Shown here: positions 1-8,549 of the stretch, in pieces
Numbering within the stretch: the first letter of the stretch is position 1
How the letters are laid out: every line of letters begins with the position of its first letter
Origin: an uncultured Drancourtella sp.
Lineage (GTDB): Bacteria > Bacillota > Clostridia > Lachnospirales > Lachnospiraceae
NCBI GenBank assembly: GCA_937880845.1
Contig: CALFLL010000034.1
Location: 6,787 to 70,786 of the forward strand
Length of the DNA stretch: 64,000 bases
Reading direction: 5' to 3'
The notes under the pieces: model-generated
What the model was told of the DNA's origin: nothing
Databases searched by the model: none
What the model saw: the letters and a program-made list of their open reading frames with translations, nothing else
Position numbers and translations under genes: made by a program

Positions 1-1
1 C

Positions 2-1084
2 CTGTCAGAAGCAGGGATCAAAACCGGAATGATCGGCACCATTGAACAATATGACGGAGAGAAACATATTCCTTCCGCGTGTACCACGCCGGATGCAATC
101 AGTCTGCACAAAAGTTTTCGACGCATGGCAGATAACGGATGTAAAGTCTGTGTGATGGAGGTGTCTTCTCAGGCATTGAAGTTAAAACGGACATATGGCA
201 TCGAATATGAGATCGGTGTATTCCTGAATTTAGGAAAAGACCACATCAGTGCATTGGAACATGCAAATATGGAGGAATATATGACGTGTAAACGGAAATT
301 GTTTTTGCAAAGCAAGACGGGGATTGGAAATATGGATGATCCGTATTATGTACAGATGTTTCGGGATACGCCTTGCAGGAAAAAAAGTTTCGGGATTTAC
401 CGTGGGGACATTCAGGCAGAAGAAATCCATACAGATCAATGGTTCCATGGTAATCCCGGAGTTTCTTTCCGAGCAGACGGAGTGACCTATGAACTTCCGA
501 TACCGGGACGGTTTACGGTCTATAATGCACTTGCCGCCATTTCCGTGTGCAGGGAACTTGGAATTGCAAAAGAGATGATAAGAAGGGTATTGGAAACATT
601 TACGGTTCGTGGAAGGATGCAGTTTTTTGATATCCCAAAGGGTGGGAAAGCAGTCATTGATTATGCTCATAACGCCATGAGTTTAAAAAGTACGCTGGAA
701 ACGCTCAGAGCCTATCACCCTCAGAGACTGATTACGGTGTTTGGATGCGGAGGGAACAGAGATCCGGCAAGAAGAACAGAGATGGGGAAAGTATCAGGCA
801 TTCTTTCCGATTTTACGATCATTACTTCCGATAATCCGAGATGGGAAGAGCCGGAAACGATCATGGATGAGATTGAAAAAGGTGTTGAGATGGCAAACGG
901 AGTCTGTCTGCGTATCAAAGACCGGAAAGAAGCGGTCTTTTATGCCATTGAGATGGCAAAAGAAGGAGATTTGATCGTCATAGCCGGAAAAGGCCATGAA
1001 ACCTATCAGGAAATCAGGGGAACCAAATATAAAATGGATGAACAGGAATTGGTAAAGGAAGCATGTACGCACAAATTATTATAG
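2..1084 (+). CDS. murE: UDP-N-acetylmuramyl-tripeptide synthetase (MurE), 5'-truncated by window edge
   Basis: Adds the third-position diamino acid to UDP-MurNAc-dipeptide during cytoplasmic peptidoglycan precursor synthesis. The reading frame is open from base 2 with no stop, so the gene starts outside the window and about 360 C-terminal residues are seen. Visible Mur-ligase marks are the TTPD and EVSSQAL segments, the central-domain NLGKDH, the DYAHN segment, GCGGNRD and the C-terminal DNPRWEEP. The DNPR motif is the one that goes with meso-diaminopimelate in known MurE enzymes, so mDAP as the substrate is inferred. The N-terminal domain and P-loop lie upstream and are not seen. Its 3' end overlaps priA by 22 bases, so the two are probably co-transcribed. 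Confidence 0.9.
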   Translation: MSEAGIKTGMIGTIEQYDGEKHIPSACTTPDAISLHKSFRRMADNGCKVCVMEVSSQALKLKRTYGIEYEIGVFLNLGKDHISALEHANMEEYMTCKRKLFLQSKTGIGNMDDPYYVQMFRDTPCRKKSFGIYRGDIQAEEIHTDQWFHGNPGVSFRADGVTYELPIPGRFTVYNALAAISVCRELGIAKEMIRRVLETFTVRGRMQFFDIPKGGKAVIDYAHNAMSLKSTLETLRAYHPQRLITVFGCGGNRDPARRTEMGKVSGILSDFTIITSDNPRWEEPETIMDEIEKGVEMANGVCLRIKDRKEAVFYAIEMAKEGDLIVIAGKGHETYQEIRGTKYKMDEQELVKEACTHKLL

Positions 1085-3291
1085 ACATTACACATGAAAA
1101 ACTGGATCGTATTTTTGATTATAAAATACCGGAAGAACTGGAAGAAAAATTAAAAACGGGTATGGCAGTGATGGTACCTTTCGGAAAGGGAGATACAAGA
1201 CGAAAGGGATATATCGTAGGATTTTCAAAAACAACCGGGTATGATCCGGGGAAGATAAAGGAAGTACTTGAAATTGCTCCGGAAAGCGTAGACATTGAGG
1301 AAAAAATGGTGGAACTGGCAGCTTGGATGAGGGAATACTACGGAGGTACCATGATCCAGGCTTTAAAGACCGTTCTTCCCATCAAAAAACAGGAAAAACA
1401 AAAAGAAAAGCGGATTATTCGAAGAGCTGTATCAAAGGAGAAAGGGCAAGAATTTCTTCAGTCTTTTCTTTGTAAAAATCAGAAAGCCAGGGCAAGGCTT
1501 CTGGCGGCTCTTCTGGATGATGAGGAAATAGACTATACAGTGCTTACGAAAAAGCTCAATATCACGGCACCTGTGATAAGGGCATTGGAGCAGATGGGGA
1601 TTTTGACGGTAGAGTCGGAACAGATATGGAGAAACCCGGTGAAAAACAGCAGAGAACAGGAACGGACGCTCAACTATACAGAAGAACAGACACAGGCCAT
1701 CTGCCGGTTTCGGGACGATTATGGCAAAGGGAAAAGGGAAACCTATCTTTTGTATGGTGTTACCGGAAGCGGGAAAACGGAAGTTTATATGGAAATGATC
1801 AAAACAGTAGTCAAAGCGGGAAAACAGGCGATCGTTCTGATACCGGAGATTGCTTTGACTTACCAGACGGTGATGCGTTTTGTGCGGAATTTCGGGAACA
1901 GAGTGTCCATCATGAATTCCCGTCTGTCCCAGGGGGAGCGATATGACCAGATGATGCGGGCGAAAACGGGCGAGATCGATGTGATGATCGGTCCGCGGTC
2001 CGCACTGTTTACTCCTTTTGAAAATCTGGGATTGATCGTGATCGATGAAGAGCATGAAACCACTTATAAGAGTGAGCAGACACCAAGATATCATGCCAGA
2101 GAAACGGCAAGAAAACGGGCAGAACTGGAAGGAGCAAGTGTGGTGCTTGGTTCTGCAACACCGTCTTTGGAGGCATTCGAAAGCTGCAGAAAAGGAGAAT
2201 ACCGCCTTTTGAGGCTGAATCACAGGGTAGGAGAGCAAAAGCTTGCGTCGGTATATACGGTCGATATGAGAGAAGAACTAAGAAAAGGAAACCGCTCCAT
2301 CCTAAGCGATTGCCTGCAGGAGAAAATAGAGGATCGTCTTTCAAAAAAACAGCAGGTGATGCTCTTTTTGAACAGACGGGGATTTGCGGGGTTCTTGTCT
2401 TGCAGGTCCTGCGGATATGTAGTAAAATGTCCTCATTGCGACGTGTCGTTGTCCTGGCATAAGGGTGGAAAAATGGTATGCCATTACTGCGGTTATGAAG
2501 AACCCATGATTACCACCTGTCCGATATGCGGTTCCGGGCATATAGGAGCTTTTAAAGCAGGCACTCAGCAGATTGAAGACATTGTGAAAAAACAGTTCCC
2601 CAAGGCAAGAGTTCTCAGGATGGACATTGATACCACGAGAGATAAGGAGGGACATGCAAGAATCCTTTCAGCCTTTGCAAACCGGGAGGCAGATATTCTT
2701 ATAGGAACACAGATGATCGTGAAAGGACATGACTTCCCGAATGTGACACTGGTAGGTGTCCTTGCGGCAGATTTGTCACTATATATCAGTGATTATCGGT
2801 CTGCGGAGCGTACGTTTGCTCTTCTTTGCCAGGCAGCAGGACGGGCAGGAAGAGGAAAAGAGAAAGGGGAGGCTATCATTCAGACGTATAATCCAGATCA
2901 TTACAGCATCCGTGCAGCGGCAAGTCAGGATTACGAAGCGTTTTTTAAAGAGGAAATGAAGTACCGCCGTCTGATGGGATATCCGCCGGCAGCACATCTT
3001 CTGGCTGTTCTTATGTCCGGTACGGATGAAGCACTTTTGGAAAAAGCAGCGTATTATCTGAAATTGTTCACAAAAAAGACAAACACAGATGATAGGATGG
3101 AAATGATTGGACCTGCAATCCCTTATGTGGGAAAAATAAACGATGTTTACCGCAGAGTGTTGTATTTCAAACATGAAGAATATAAATCTTTGACCGCGGT
3201 AAAAAACAAAATGGAACAATATATAGAGGTAAATACCGGGTTTTCAAAGATTAGGATACAATTTGACTTTGATCCGGTACAACCGTTTTAA
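1063..3291 (+). CDS. priA: Primosomal protein N', replication restart helicase PriA
   Basis: Superfamily 2 helicase that recognises stalled forks and reloads the replisome. The 742-residue length is normal. An N-terminal 3'-DNA-binding region comes first, then the helicase core with Walker A GVTGSGKTE near residue 231 and DEEH at 328-331. A double zinc-binding cysteine cluster follows (C447/C450 through about C489, with CPHC, CHYC and CPIC pairs), then the second RecA-like domain with QAAGRAGR. The start ATG lies inside the end of murE. All motifs needed for an active helicase are present. The next gene, def, follows after 27 bases. Confidence 0.97.
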   Translation: MYAQIIIDITHEKLDRIFDYKIPEELEEKLKTGMAVMVPFGKGDTRRKGYIVGFSKTTGYDPGKIKEVLEIAPESVDIEEKMVELAAWMREYYGGTMIQALKTVLPIKKQEKQKEKRIIRRAVSKEKGQEFLQSFLCKNQKARARLLAALLDDEEIDYTVLTKKLNITAPVIRALEQMGILTVESEQIWRNPVKNSREQERTLNYTEEQTQAICRFRDDYGKGKRETYLLYGVTGSGKTEVYMEMIKTVVKAGKQAIVLIPEIALTYQTVMRFVRNFGNRVSIMNSRLSQGERYDQMMRAKTGEIDVMIGPRSALFTPFENLGLIVIDEEHETTYKSEQTPRYHARETARKRAELEGASVVLGSATPSLEAFESCRKGEYRLLRLNHRVGEQKLASVYTVDMREELRKGNRSILSDCLQEKIEDRLSKKQQVMLFLNRRGFAGFLSCRSCGYVVKCPHCDVSLSWHKGGKMVCHYCGYEEPMITTCPICGSGHIGAFKAGTQQIEDIVKKQFPKARVLRMDIDTTRDKEGHARILSAFANREADILIGTQMIVKGHDFPNVTLVGVLAADLSLYISDYRSAERTFALLCQAAGRAGRGKEKGEAIIQTYNPDHYSIRAAASQDYEAFFKEEMKYRRLMGYPPAAHLLAVLMSGTDEALLEKAAYYLKLFTKKTNTDDRMEMIGPAIPYVGKINDVYRRVLYFKHEEYKSLTAVKNKMEQYIEVNTGFSKIRIQFDFDPVQPF

Positions 3292-3318
3292 TTAAAAAAG
3301 AAAAGAGAGGGAAAGAAT

Positions 3319-3789
3319 ATGGCAATCAGAAAAATTCGTGAAGTGGGAGAAGAAGTACTTACAAAAGAATGTAAAAAGGTAGATAAGATGACGATGCGGA
3401 CCAAAATTCTGATTCAGGATATGTTTGATACGATGTATGATGCATACGGTGTGGGACTTGCGGCTCCGCAGGTGGGGGTCCTCAAGCAGGTGATCACGAT
3501 CGATACAGGGGATGATCCAATCGTTTTGATCAATCCGGAGATCATCGAGACAGAAGGAAGCCAGACCGGTGAGGAAGGATGCTTAAGCCTTCCGGGGAAA
3601 TACGGAATCGTAACAAGACCAAGCCGTGTAAAAGTGAAAGCACTCAATGAAGATATGGAAGAAGTCATTCTGGAAGGAGAAGGACTCCTTGCAAGGGCAT
3701 TTTGCCATGAAATCGAGCACCTTCACGGACTGATGTATATGAGACTGGCAGAAGACGGAATCCATGATAATGAGAATGTGGAGGAATAG
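3319..3789 (+). CDS. def: Peptide deformylase
   Basis: Metalloenzyme that removes the formyl group from the N-terminal methionine of new proteins. All three family motifs are intact in 156 residues: GVGLAAPQVG, EEGCLSLPG and HEIEHLHG, whose Cys and two His bind the metal and whose Glu is catalytic. A GAGAGGG ribosome site precedes the ATG. It is followed two bases later by fmt, the enzyme that adds the formyl group, so the formyl-Met cycle is encoded as a pair, as in many bacteria. Confidence 0.97.
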   Translation: MAIRKIREVGEEVLTKECKKVDKMTMRTKILIQDMFDTMYDAYGVGLAAPQVGVLKQVITIDTGDDPIVLINPEIIETEGSQTGEEGCLSLPGKYGIVTRPSRVKVKALNEDMEEVILEGEGLLARAFCHEIEHLHGLMYMRLAEDGIHDNENVEE

Positions 3790-3791
3790 GA

Positions 3792-4733
3792 ATGAAAATT
3801 ATTTTTATGGGAACACCGGATTTTTCCGTTGGGACACTGGAAGCATTGATTGATGCAGGACATGAGATTGTTTTGGCAGTCACCCAGCCGGATAAACCAA
3901 AAGGAAGAGGAAAAGAAATGCAGTTTCCACCGGTAAAAGAAACGGCATTAAAATATGGGATTGAAGTATATCAGCCAAAAAGGATCAGAGAGCCGGAGTG
4001 TATTGAAAAACTAAGGGAATATCAGGCGGACATCATGGTTGTCATCGCTTTTGGACAGATTCTTCCGAAAGAGATACTGGAAATGACACCATACGGATGT
4101 GTCAATGTCCATGCTTCCCTGCTCCCGAAATACCGCGGGGCTGCTCCGATCCAGTGGGCGGTCATCAATGGGGAAACAGTCAGCGGAGTGACGACCATGC
4201 AGATGGATGAAGGCCTTGATACAGGTGATATGCTTTTAAAAACAGAAGTTGTTTTGGATGAAAAAGAAACAGGCGGAAGTCTTCACGATCGTCTTGCCAA
4301 AGAGGGGGCAAAACTTTGCGTGGAAACATTAAAACAGCTGGAAGCCGGAACCATAGTTCCGGAAAAACAGGGGGAAAGCCCGACAGAATATGCTAAAATG
4401 TTGGATAAGCATATGGGTGAGATTAATTGGAACCAAAAAGCAGATGACATCGAAAGATTGATTCGTGGTTTAAATCCGTGGCCAAGTGCATATACTACAT
4501 GGAAAGACAAAACCATGAAAATCTGGGCGGCAGATTGTGAGGCAGATTTGCAGACGGCAAATGCTGTGCCGGGTGAGGTCATTCGTGTAACGAAAACGGA
4601 TTTTGCCGTTAAGACGGGAGCTGGGAATCTGATCATCAAAGAACTTCAGATACCGGGGAAAAAACGGATGGACGCAGCGTCATTCATGCGAGGATATGAA
4701 ATAGAAAAAGGAATGATCTTAGGGGAAAAATAA
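3792..4733 (+). CDS. fmt: Methionyl-tRNA formyltransferase
   Basis: Transfers a formyl group from 10-formyl-tetrahydrofolate to initiator Met-tRNA. The 313-residue protein begins with the typical MKIIFMGTPDFSV strand-loop. It has the catalytic HASLLPKYRGAAPIQWA segment (Asn/His/Asp triad region) and GVTTMQMDEGLDTGDML, with a C-terminal OB-like tRNA-binding domain. Spacing of two bases to def implies one transcript. Nothing unusual is seen. Confidence 0.97.
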   Translation: MKIIFMGTPDFSVGTLEALIDAGHEIVLAVTQPDKPKGRGKEMQFPPVKETALKYGIEVYQPKRIREPECIEKLREYQADIMVVIAFGQILPKEILEMTPYGCVNVHASLLPKYRGAAPIQWAVINGETVSGVTTMQMDEGLDTGDMLLKTEVVLDEKETGGSLHDRLAKEGAKLCVETLKQLEAGTIVPEKQGESPTEYAKMLDKHMGEINWNQKADDIERLIRGLNPWPSAYTTWKDKTMKIWAADCEADLQTANAVPGEVIRVTKTDFAVKTGAGNLIIKELQIPGKKRMDAASFMRGYEIEKGMILGEK

Positions 4734-4754
4734 GGGAAAGAAAGGAAGAAAAAA

Positions 4755-5456
4755 ATGCCGTATTTTTATTTTGATCCAACATACAGTCTTGTCCTTATCG
4801 GAGTCATTATCTGTATGGCTGCATCGGCAAAAGTAAGATCTACGTACGCAAAATACAGTCAGATAAGAAATCATGGAGGAATTACGGGAAGAGAGGCAGC
4901 AGAAAAGATCCTGAGGGGAGCGGGACTTTATGATGTACGGATAGAAAGAGTCAGCGGAAGCCTGACGGATCATTACGATCCACGCAGTAAAGTACTGAGA
5001 CTGTCGGATTCCACATATAGTTCCATGTCGGTAGCTGCAGTCGGAGTTGCGGCTCACGAATGTGGACATGCCATTCAACATGCAAGAGGATATATCCCGT
5101 TAAATCTCAGAAGTGCCATCGTCCCGATCGCCAATTTCGGTTCGGCAATCGCATGGCCGCTGATCTTTTTGGGACTTTTGATCAACAGCAGGTCTTCTGT
5201 TATGATGATCAATCTTGGAATCCTGGCATTTTCTTTTGCCGTATTATTTCAGATCGTTACACTTCCGGTAGAGTTTAATGCGTCTAACCGTGCGATTCGT
5301 ATTCTCGGGGATGCCAATATTCTTTATCCGGATGAACTTTCGGCGGCAAAAAAAGTACTTGGTGCGGCAGCCCTGACTTATGTGGCCGGTGCCGCATCCG
5401 CAATTCTGCAGCTTCTGCGTATCTTGATTCTGACAGGAGGAAGAAGAGATGACTAA
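4755..5456 (+). CDS. Membrane-bound neutral zinc metallopeptidase (YugP/PF04298 type)
   Basis: Predicted membrane zinc protease of the Zn_peptidase_2 family. It has the HECGH zinc motif at residues 101-105 within AAHECGHAIQHA, one N-terminal hydrophobic segment (about 8-25), and further transmembrane segments after the motif (about 125-180 and 205-230). The downstream VEFNASNRA stretch is a family hallmark, with Glu as the likely third ligand. Length of 233 is normal. It lies between fmt and rsmB and overlaps rsmB by eight bases, a placement common in Lachnospiraceae. Its natural substrate is not known. Confidence 0.88.
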   Translation: MPYFYFDPTYSLVLIGVIICMAASAKVRSTYAKYSQIRNHGGITGREAAEKILRGAGLYDVRIERVSGSLTDHYDPRSKVLRLSDSTYSSMSVAAVGVAAHECGHAIQHARGYIPLNLRSAIVPIANFGSAIAWPLIFLGLLINSRSSVMMINLGILAFSFAVLFQIVTLPVEFNASNRAIRILGDANILYPDELSAAKKVLGAAALTYVAGAASAILQLLRILILTGGRRDD

Positions 5457-6753
5457 ATCCGTAAATGAACGGGAACTGATACTGACGGTACTTCTTGAGA
5501 TTACAAGAGATAAAGTACCAAGCCATCTGGCTCTTCGGAATGTTCTGCAAAAATATCAATACATGGATAAAAAATCACGTGCCCTCCTGACGAAAGTCGT
5601 GGAAGGCACGCTGGAACATATGATTGAGATCGATTACATCATTGACCGGTTCTCGAAAGTAAAAACAGCAAAAATGAAACCAATCGTGCGCACAATCCTG
5701 AGAAGTTCGGTCTATCAGTTGAAATACCTGGATCATGTGCCGCAAAGTGCCGTCTGCAATGAGGCGGTAAAGCTTGCCAAAAAGAAAGGATTTCAGAATC
5801 TTGCAGGTTTTATCAACGGAATACTTAGAAATATTGCAAGAAATATAGATGAAATTACATACCCGACAGAACCGACGGTTGAGGCACTGTCTATTCGCTA
5901 TTCCATGCCGAAGTGGATTCTGGAAAAATGGCTTTTGGACTATACGGAAGAAACGGTTGTGGCGATGCTTGAAGATATGTTAAAAACAAAGCCGACTTGT
6001 ATCCGTTTTAACCCGCAGCAGATCTCAAAGGAAGAATTAAAACAACGCCTGAAAGAAGAAGGAGTAGGACGTGTGGAAGATCATCCGATTCTGCCATATG
6101 CATTGTGGATATCAGAGTATGACTATCTGGGAGCCATTGACGCATTTGAAGAGGGACTTTTTTATGTACAGGATGCAAGTTCCATGATGGCAGTAGAAAG
6201 TCTTCCGATCAGACAGGGAGATTATATTATCGATGTCTGTGCGGCTCCTGGAGGGAAAGCCCTTCATGCAGCGGAACGCCTGAAAGGAAGCGCACATGTA
6301 GAGGCAAGAGATTTGACGGATTATAAAGTGGGGCTTCTGGAAGAGAATATAGAAAGGACAGGACTTTGCAATATTGAAGCTGTCAGAAAAGATGCGACCG
6401 TTTTTGAACCGGAATCGGAAGAAAAAGCAGACATTGTCATTGCAGATTTACCGTGTTCCGGACTTGGTGTTCTTTCCTCAAAAAAAGACATCAAATACAA
6501 TATGACAAAAGAACAGCAGAAAGAACTGGAAGCTCTTCAGAGAAAGATGCTCTGTGTCGTTTGCCGTTATGTAAAACCGGGAGGTACACTTTTATATAGT
6601 ACGTGTACCATCAACAAAGGAGAAAATGAAGAAAATACTGCATGGTTTTTGAAAGAACATCCGGAATTTAGTTTGGAAAAAGAAAAACAGTTCCTTCCGG
6701 GAATTGATCCTTGTGACGGATTTTATATTGCAGTATTAAAAAAGCAGGGGTAA
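5449..6753 (+). CDS. rsmB: 16S rRNA (cytosine-967-C5)-methyltransferase RsmB
   Basis: Methylates C967 of 16S rRNA using S-adenosylmethionine. Residues 1-140 form a NusB-like RNA-binding domain. The Rossmann methyltransferase core then shows the SAM loop DVCAAPGGKALH, the PCS cysteine (C336) and the TC motif cysteine (C386, nucleophile by family analogy) in YSTCTINKGENEEN. Length of 434 is typical. It overlaps the upstream peptidase by eight bases and precedes rlmN, another rRNA methyltransferase, by six bases. Confidence 0.95.
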   Translation: MTKSVNERELILTVLLEITRDKVPSHLALRNVLQKYQYMDKKSRALLTKVVEGTLEHMIEIDYIIDRFSKVKTAKMKPIVRTILRSSVYQLKYLDHVPQSAVCNEAVKLAKKKGFQNLAGFINGILRNIARNIDEITYPTEPTVEALSIRYSMPKWILEKWLLDYTEETVVAMLEDMLKTKPTCIRFNPQQISKEELKQRLKEEGVGRVEDHPILPYALWISEYDYLGAIDAFEEGLFYVQDASSMMAVESLPIRQGDYIIDVCAAPGGKALHAAERLKGSAHVEARDLTDYKVGLLEENIERTGLCNIEAVRKDATVFEPESEEKADIVIADLPCSGLGVLSSKKDIKYNMTKEQQKELEALQRKMLCVVCRYVKPGGTLLYSTCTINKGENEENTAWFLKEHPEFSLEKEKQFLPGIDPCDGFYIAVLKKQG

Positions 6754-6759
6754 GATACA

Positions 6760-7794
6760 ATGGAAAAAAAAGATATTTGTTCCTATACAATAGAAGAATT
6801 GAAAGAAGAAATGGCCAGAATCGGTGAGAAAACGTTTCGGGCAAAACAGATATACGAATGGCTCCATGTAAAACTTGCAGAATCATTTGATGAAATGTCC
6901 AATCTTCCAAAGACACTTAAGGAAAGGCTGGAGGAAGAGTATGAGATTGCAAAAGTGACACTGGTGGAACGACAAATTTCCAAAATAGATGGAACAAATA
7001 AGTTCCTGTTTGAATTAAAAGACGGAAATATGGTAGAAAGCGTTCTGATGAAATATAAACACGGCAACAGTGTGTGTATTTCTTCACAGGTGGGATGCAG
7101 GATGGGATGCAGATTTTGTGCATCTACCATCGGAGGATTGATTCGCAATCTGAGGACTTCGGAAATGTTGCGGGAAGTGTACGAAGTACAGAAATTAAGC
7201 GGAGAAAGAGTTTCGAATATTGTCATCATGGGAACAGGAGAACCGCTTGATAATTATGATAACTTTGTACGATTTATCCGGATGGTCAGCGATGAAAACG
7301 GTCTTCATATCAGTCAGCGGAATATTACTGCTTCCACCTGTGGTATCGTACCGAATATCAGAAAACTGGCAGAAGAAAAGTTTCAGATTACATTGGCTCT
7401 TTCTCTTCATGGTTCCACACAGGAAAAGAGAAAGATTTTGATGCCGGTAGCGAATAAATATGAATTAAAGGAAGTACTGCAAGCGTGTGATGACTATTTT
7501 CAGAAGACCGGAAGAAGGATGACTTTTGAATACAGTCTTGTGCACGGCGTTAACGATACAAAAGAAGATGCAGAGGAGCTGACGGCACTTTTAAAACACC
7601 GAAACTGTCATCTGAATCTGATTCCCGTGAACCCTATAAAGGAACGGGATTTTGAGAAACCAAGCAAAAAATCTGCCATGATTTTTCAAAATAAACTTGA
7701 AAAAAACGGCATAAATGTTACTATTAGAAGAGAAATGGGTTCCGATATCGACGGGGCCTGTGGTCAGTTAAGAATAAAACACAGACAAGTATAA
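6760..7794 (+). CDS. rlmN: Dual-specificity 23S rRNA A2503 / tRNA A37 C2-methyltransferase RlmN (radical SAM)
   Basis: Radical-SAM enzyme that places a C2 methyl on A2503 of 23S rRNA, and in some bacteria A37 of tRNA. The iron-sulfur cysteines are C113-x3-C117-x2-C120 in GCRMGCRFCAS. The GEPLDNYDN segment and the C-terminal GACGQL cysteine, which forms the methyl-carrying intermediate, are present. A second conserved Cys sits in ASTCGIVP. The 344-residue length is normal. It is part of the same run of closely spaced genes as rsmB and stp. Confidence 0.96.
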   Translation: MEKKDICSYTIEELKEEMARIGEKTFRAKQIYEWLHVKLAESFDEMSNLPKTLKERLEEEYEIAKVTLVERQISKIDGTNKFLFELKDGNMVESVLMKYKHGNSVCISSQVGCRMGCRFCASTIGGLIRNLRTSEMLREVYEVQKLSGERVSNIVIMGTGEPLDNYDNFVRFIRMVSDENGLHISQRNITASTCGIVPNIRKLAEEKFQITLALSLHGSTQEKRKILMPVANKYELKEVLQACDDYFQKTGRRMTFEYSLVHGVNDTKEDAEELTALLKHRNCHLNLIPVNPIKERDFEKPSKKSAMIFQNKLEKNGINVTIRREMGSDIDGACGQLRIKHRQV

Positions 7795-7805
7795 GGAGAA
7801 TGAAA

Positions 7806-8549
7806 ATGAAAACATTTTCAAAAACCGATATTGGAAGAAAAAGAGAAATCAATCAGGATTATGTGTTTGCAACGGATGAAACGATAGGAAACCTTCCGAA
7901 TCTGCTTGTGGTGGCAGACGGAATGGGGGGACACCGTGCGGGTGATTTCGCTTCCAGATTTACGGTAGAAGCTCTGGTGGAAGAAGTACAAAACAGCAAA
8001 GGAACAGATCCTCAGACCATTATAGGAAGTGCCATGCAGGCTGCCAATGAAAAATTGATCGAAGAGGCAGAAAAAGACAGCAGGTTGGAGGGCATGGGTA
8101 CAACACTTGTAGCCGCTACGATCATGGATCATGTTTTGTATTTTGCAAATGTCGGAGACAGTAGATTATATCTGATCAATAAAGAAATTCGGCAGCTCTC
8201 AAGAGATCATTCTATGGTAGAAGAGATGGTACGGCTTGGAGGACTGACGGAAGAAGAGGCAAAACACCATCCCGATAAAAATATCATTACGCGTGCAATG
8301 GGAGTGAAAAGAAGAGTAGAACCGGATTTCTTTGAATATAGATTGAAAAACGGAGACGTTGTCCTTATGTGCAGCGACGGACTGACAAATATGGTGGACG
8401 ACGACGAGATTTTCCAGATTGTAAAAAGCGCGCGTGATATTGTGGAGGCAGTGGAAAATTTGATTCGAAGAGCAAATGAAAACGGTGGTTCTGATAATAT
8501 AGGAGTAGTATTGGCACAGCCGTATGCAGATGAGGTGAGTATATGGTAA
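7806..8549 (+). CDS. stp: PP2C-type Ser/Thr protein phosphatase (Stp/PrpC)
   Basis: Metal-dependent phosphatase that reverses phosphorylation by the PASTA kinase encoded next. Motifs are ADGMGGHRAGDFAS, GMGTTLV, ANVGDSRLYL, MCSDGLTNMV and GGSDNIGVVL, covering the metal-binding aspartates. I chose the ATG at 7806 because AGGAG (7794-7798) is seven bases upstream. An in-frame ATG at 7800 would leave one base and is unlikely. Stop and start overlap by seven bases with pknB (8543), which suggests coupled translation of the kinase/phosphatase pair. Confidence 0.95.
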   Translation: MKTFSKTDIGRKREINQDYVFATDETIGNLPNLLVVADGMGGHRAGDFASRFTVEALVEEVQNSKGTDPQTIIGSAMQAANEKLIEEAEKDSRLEGMGTTLVAATIMDHVLYFANVGDSRLYLINKEIRQLSRDHSMVEEMVRLGGLTEEEAKHHPDKNIITRAMGVKRRVEPDFFEYRLKNGDVVLMCSDGLTNMVDDDEIFQIVKSARDIVEAVENLIRRANENGGSDNIGVVLAQPYADEVSIW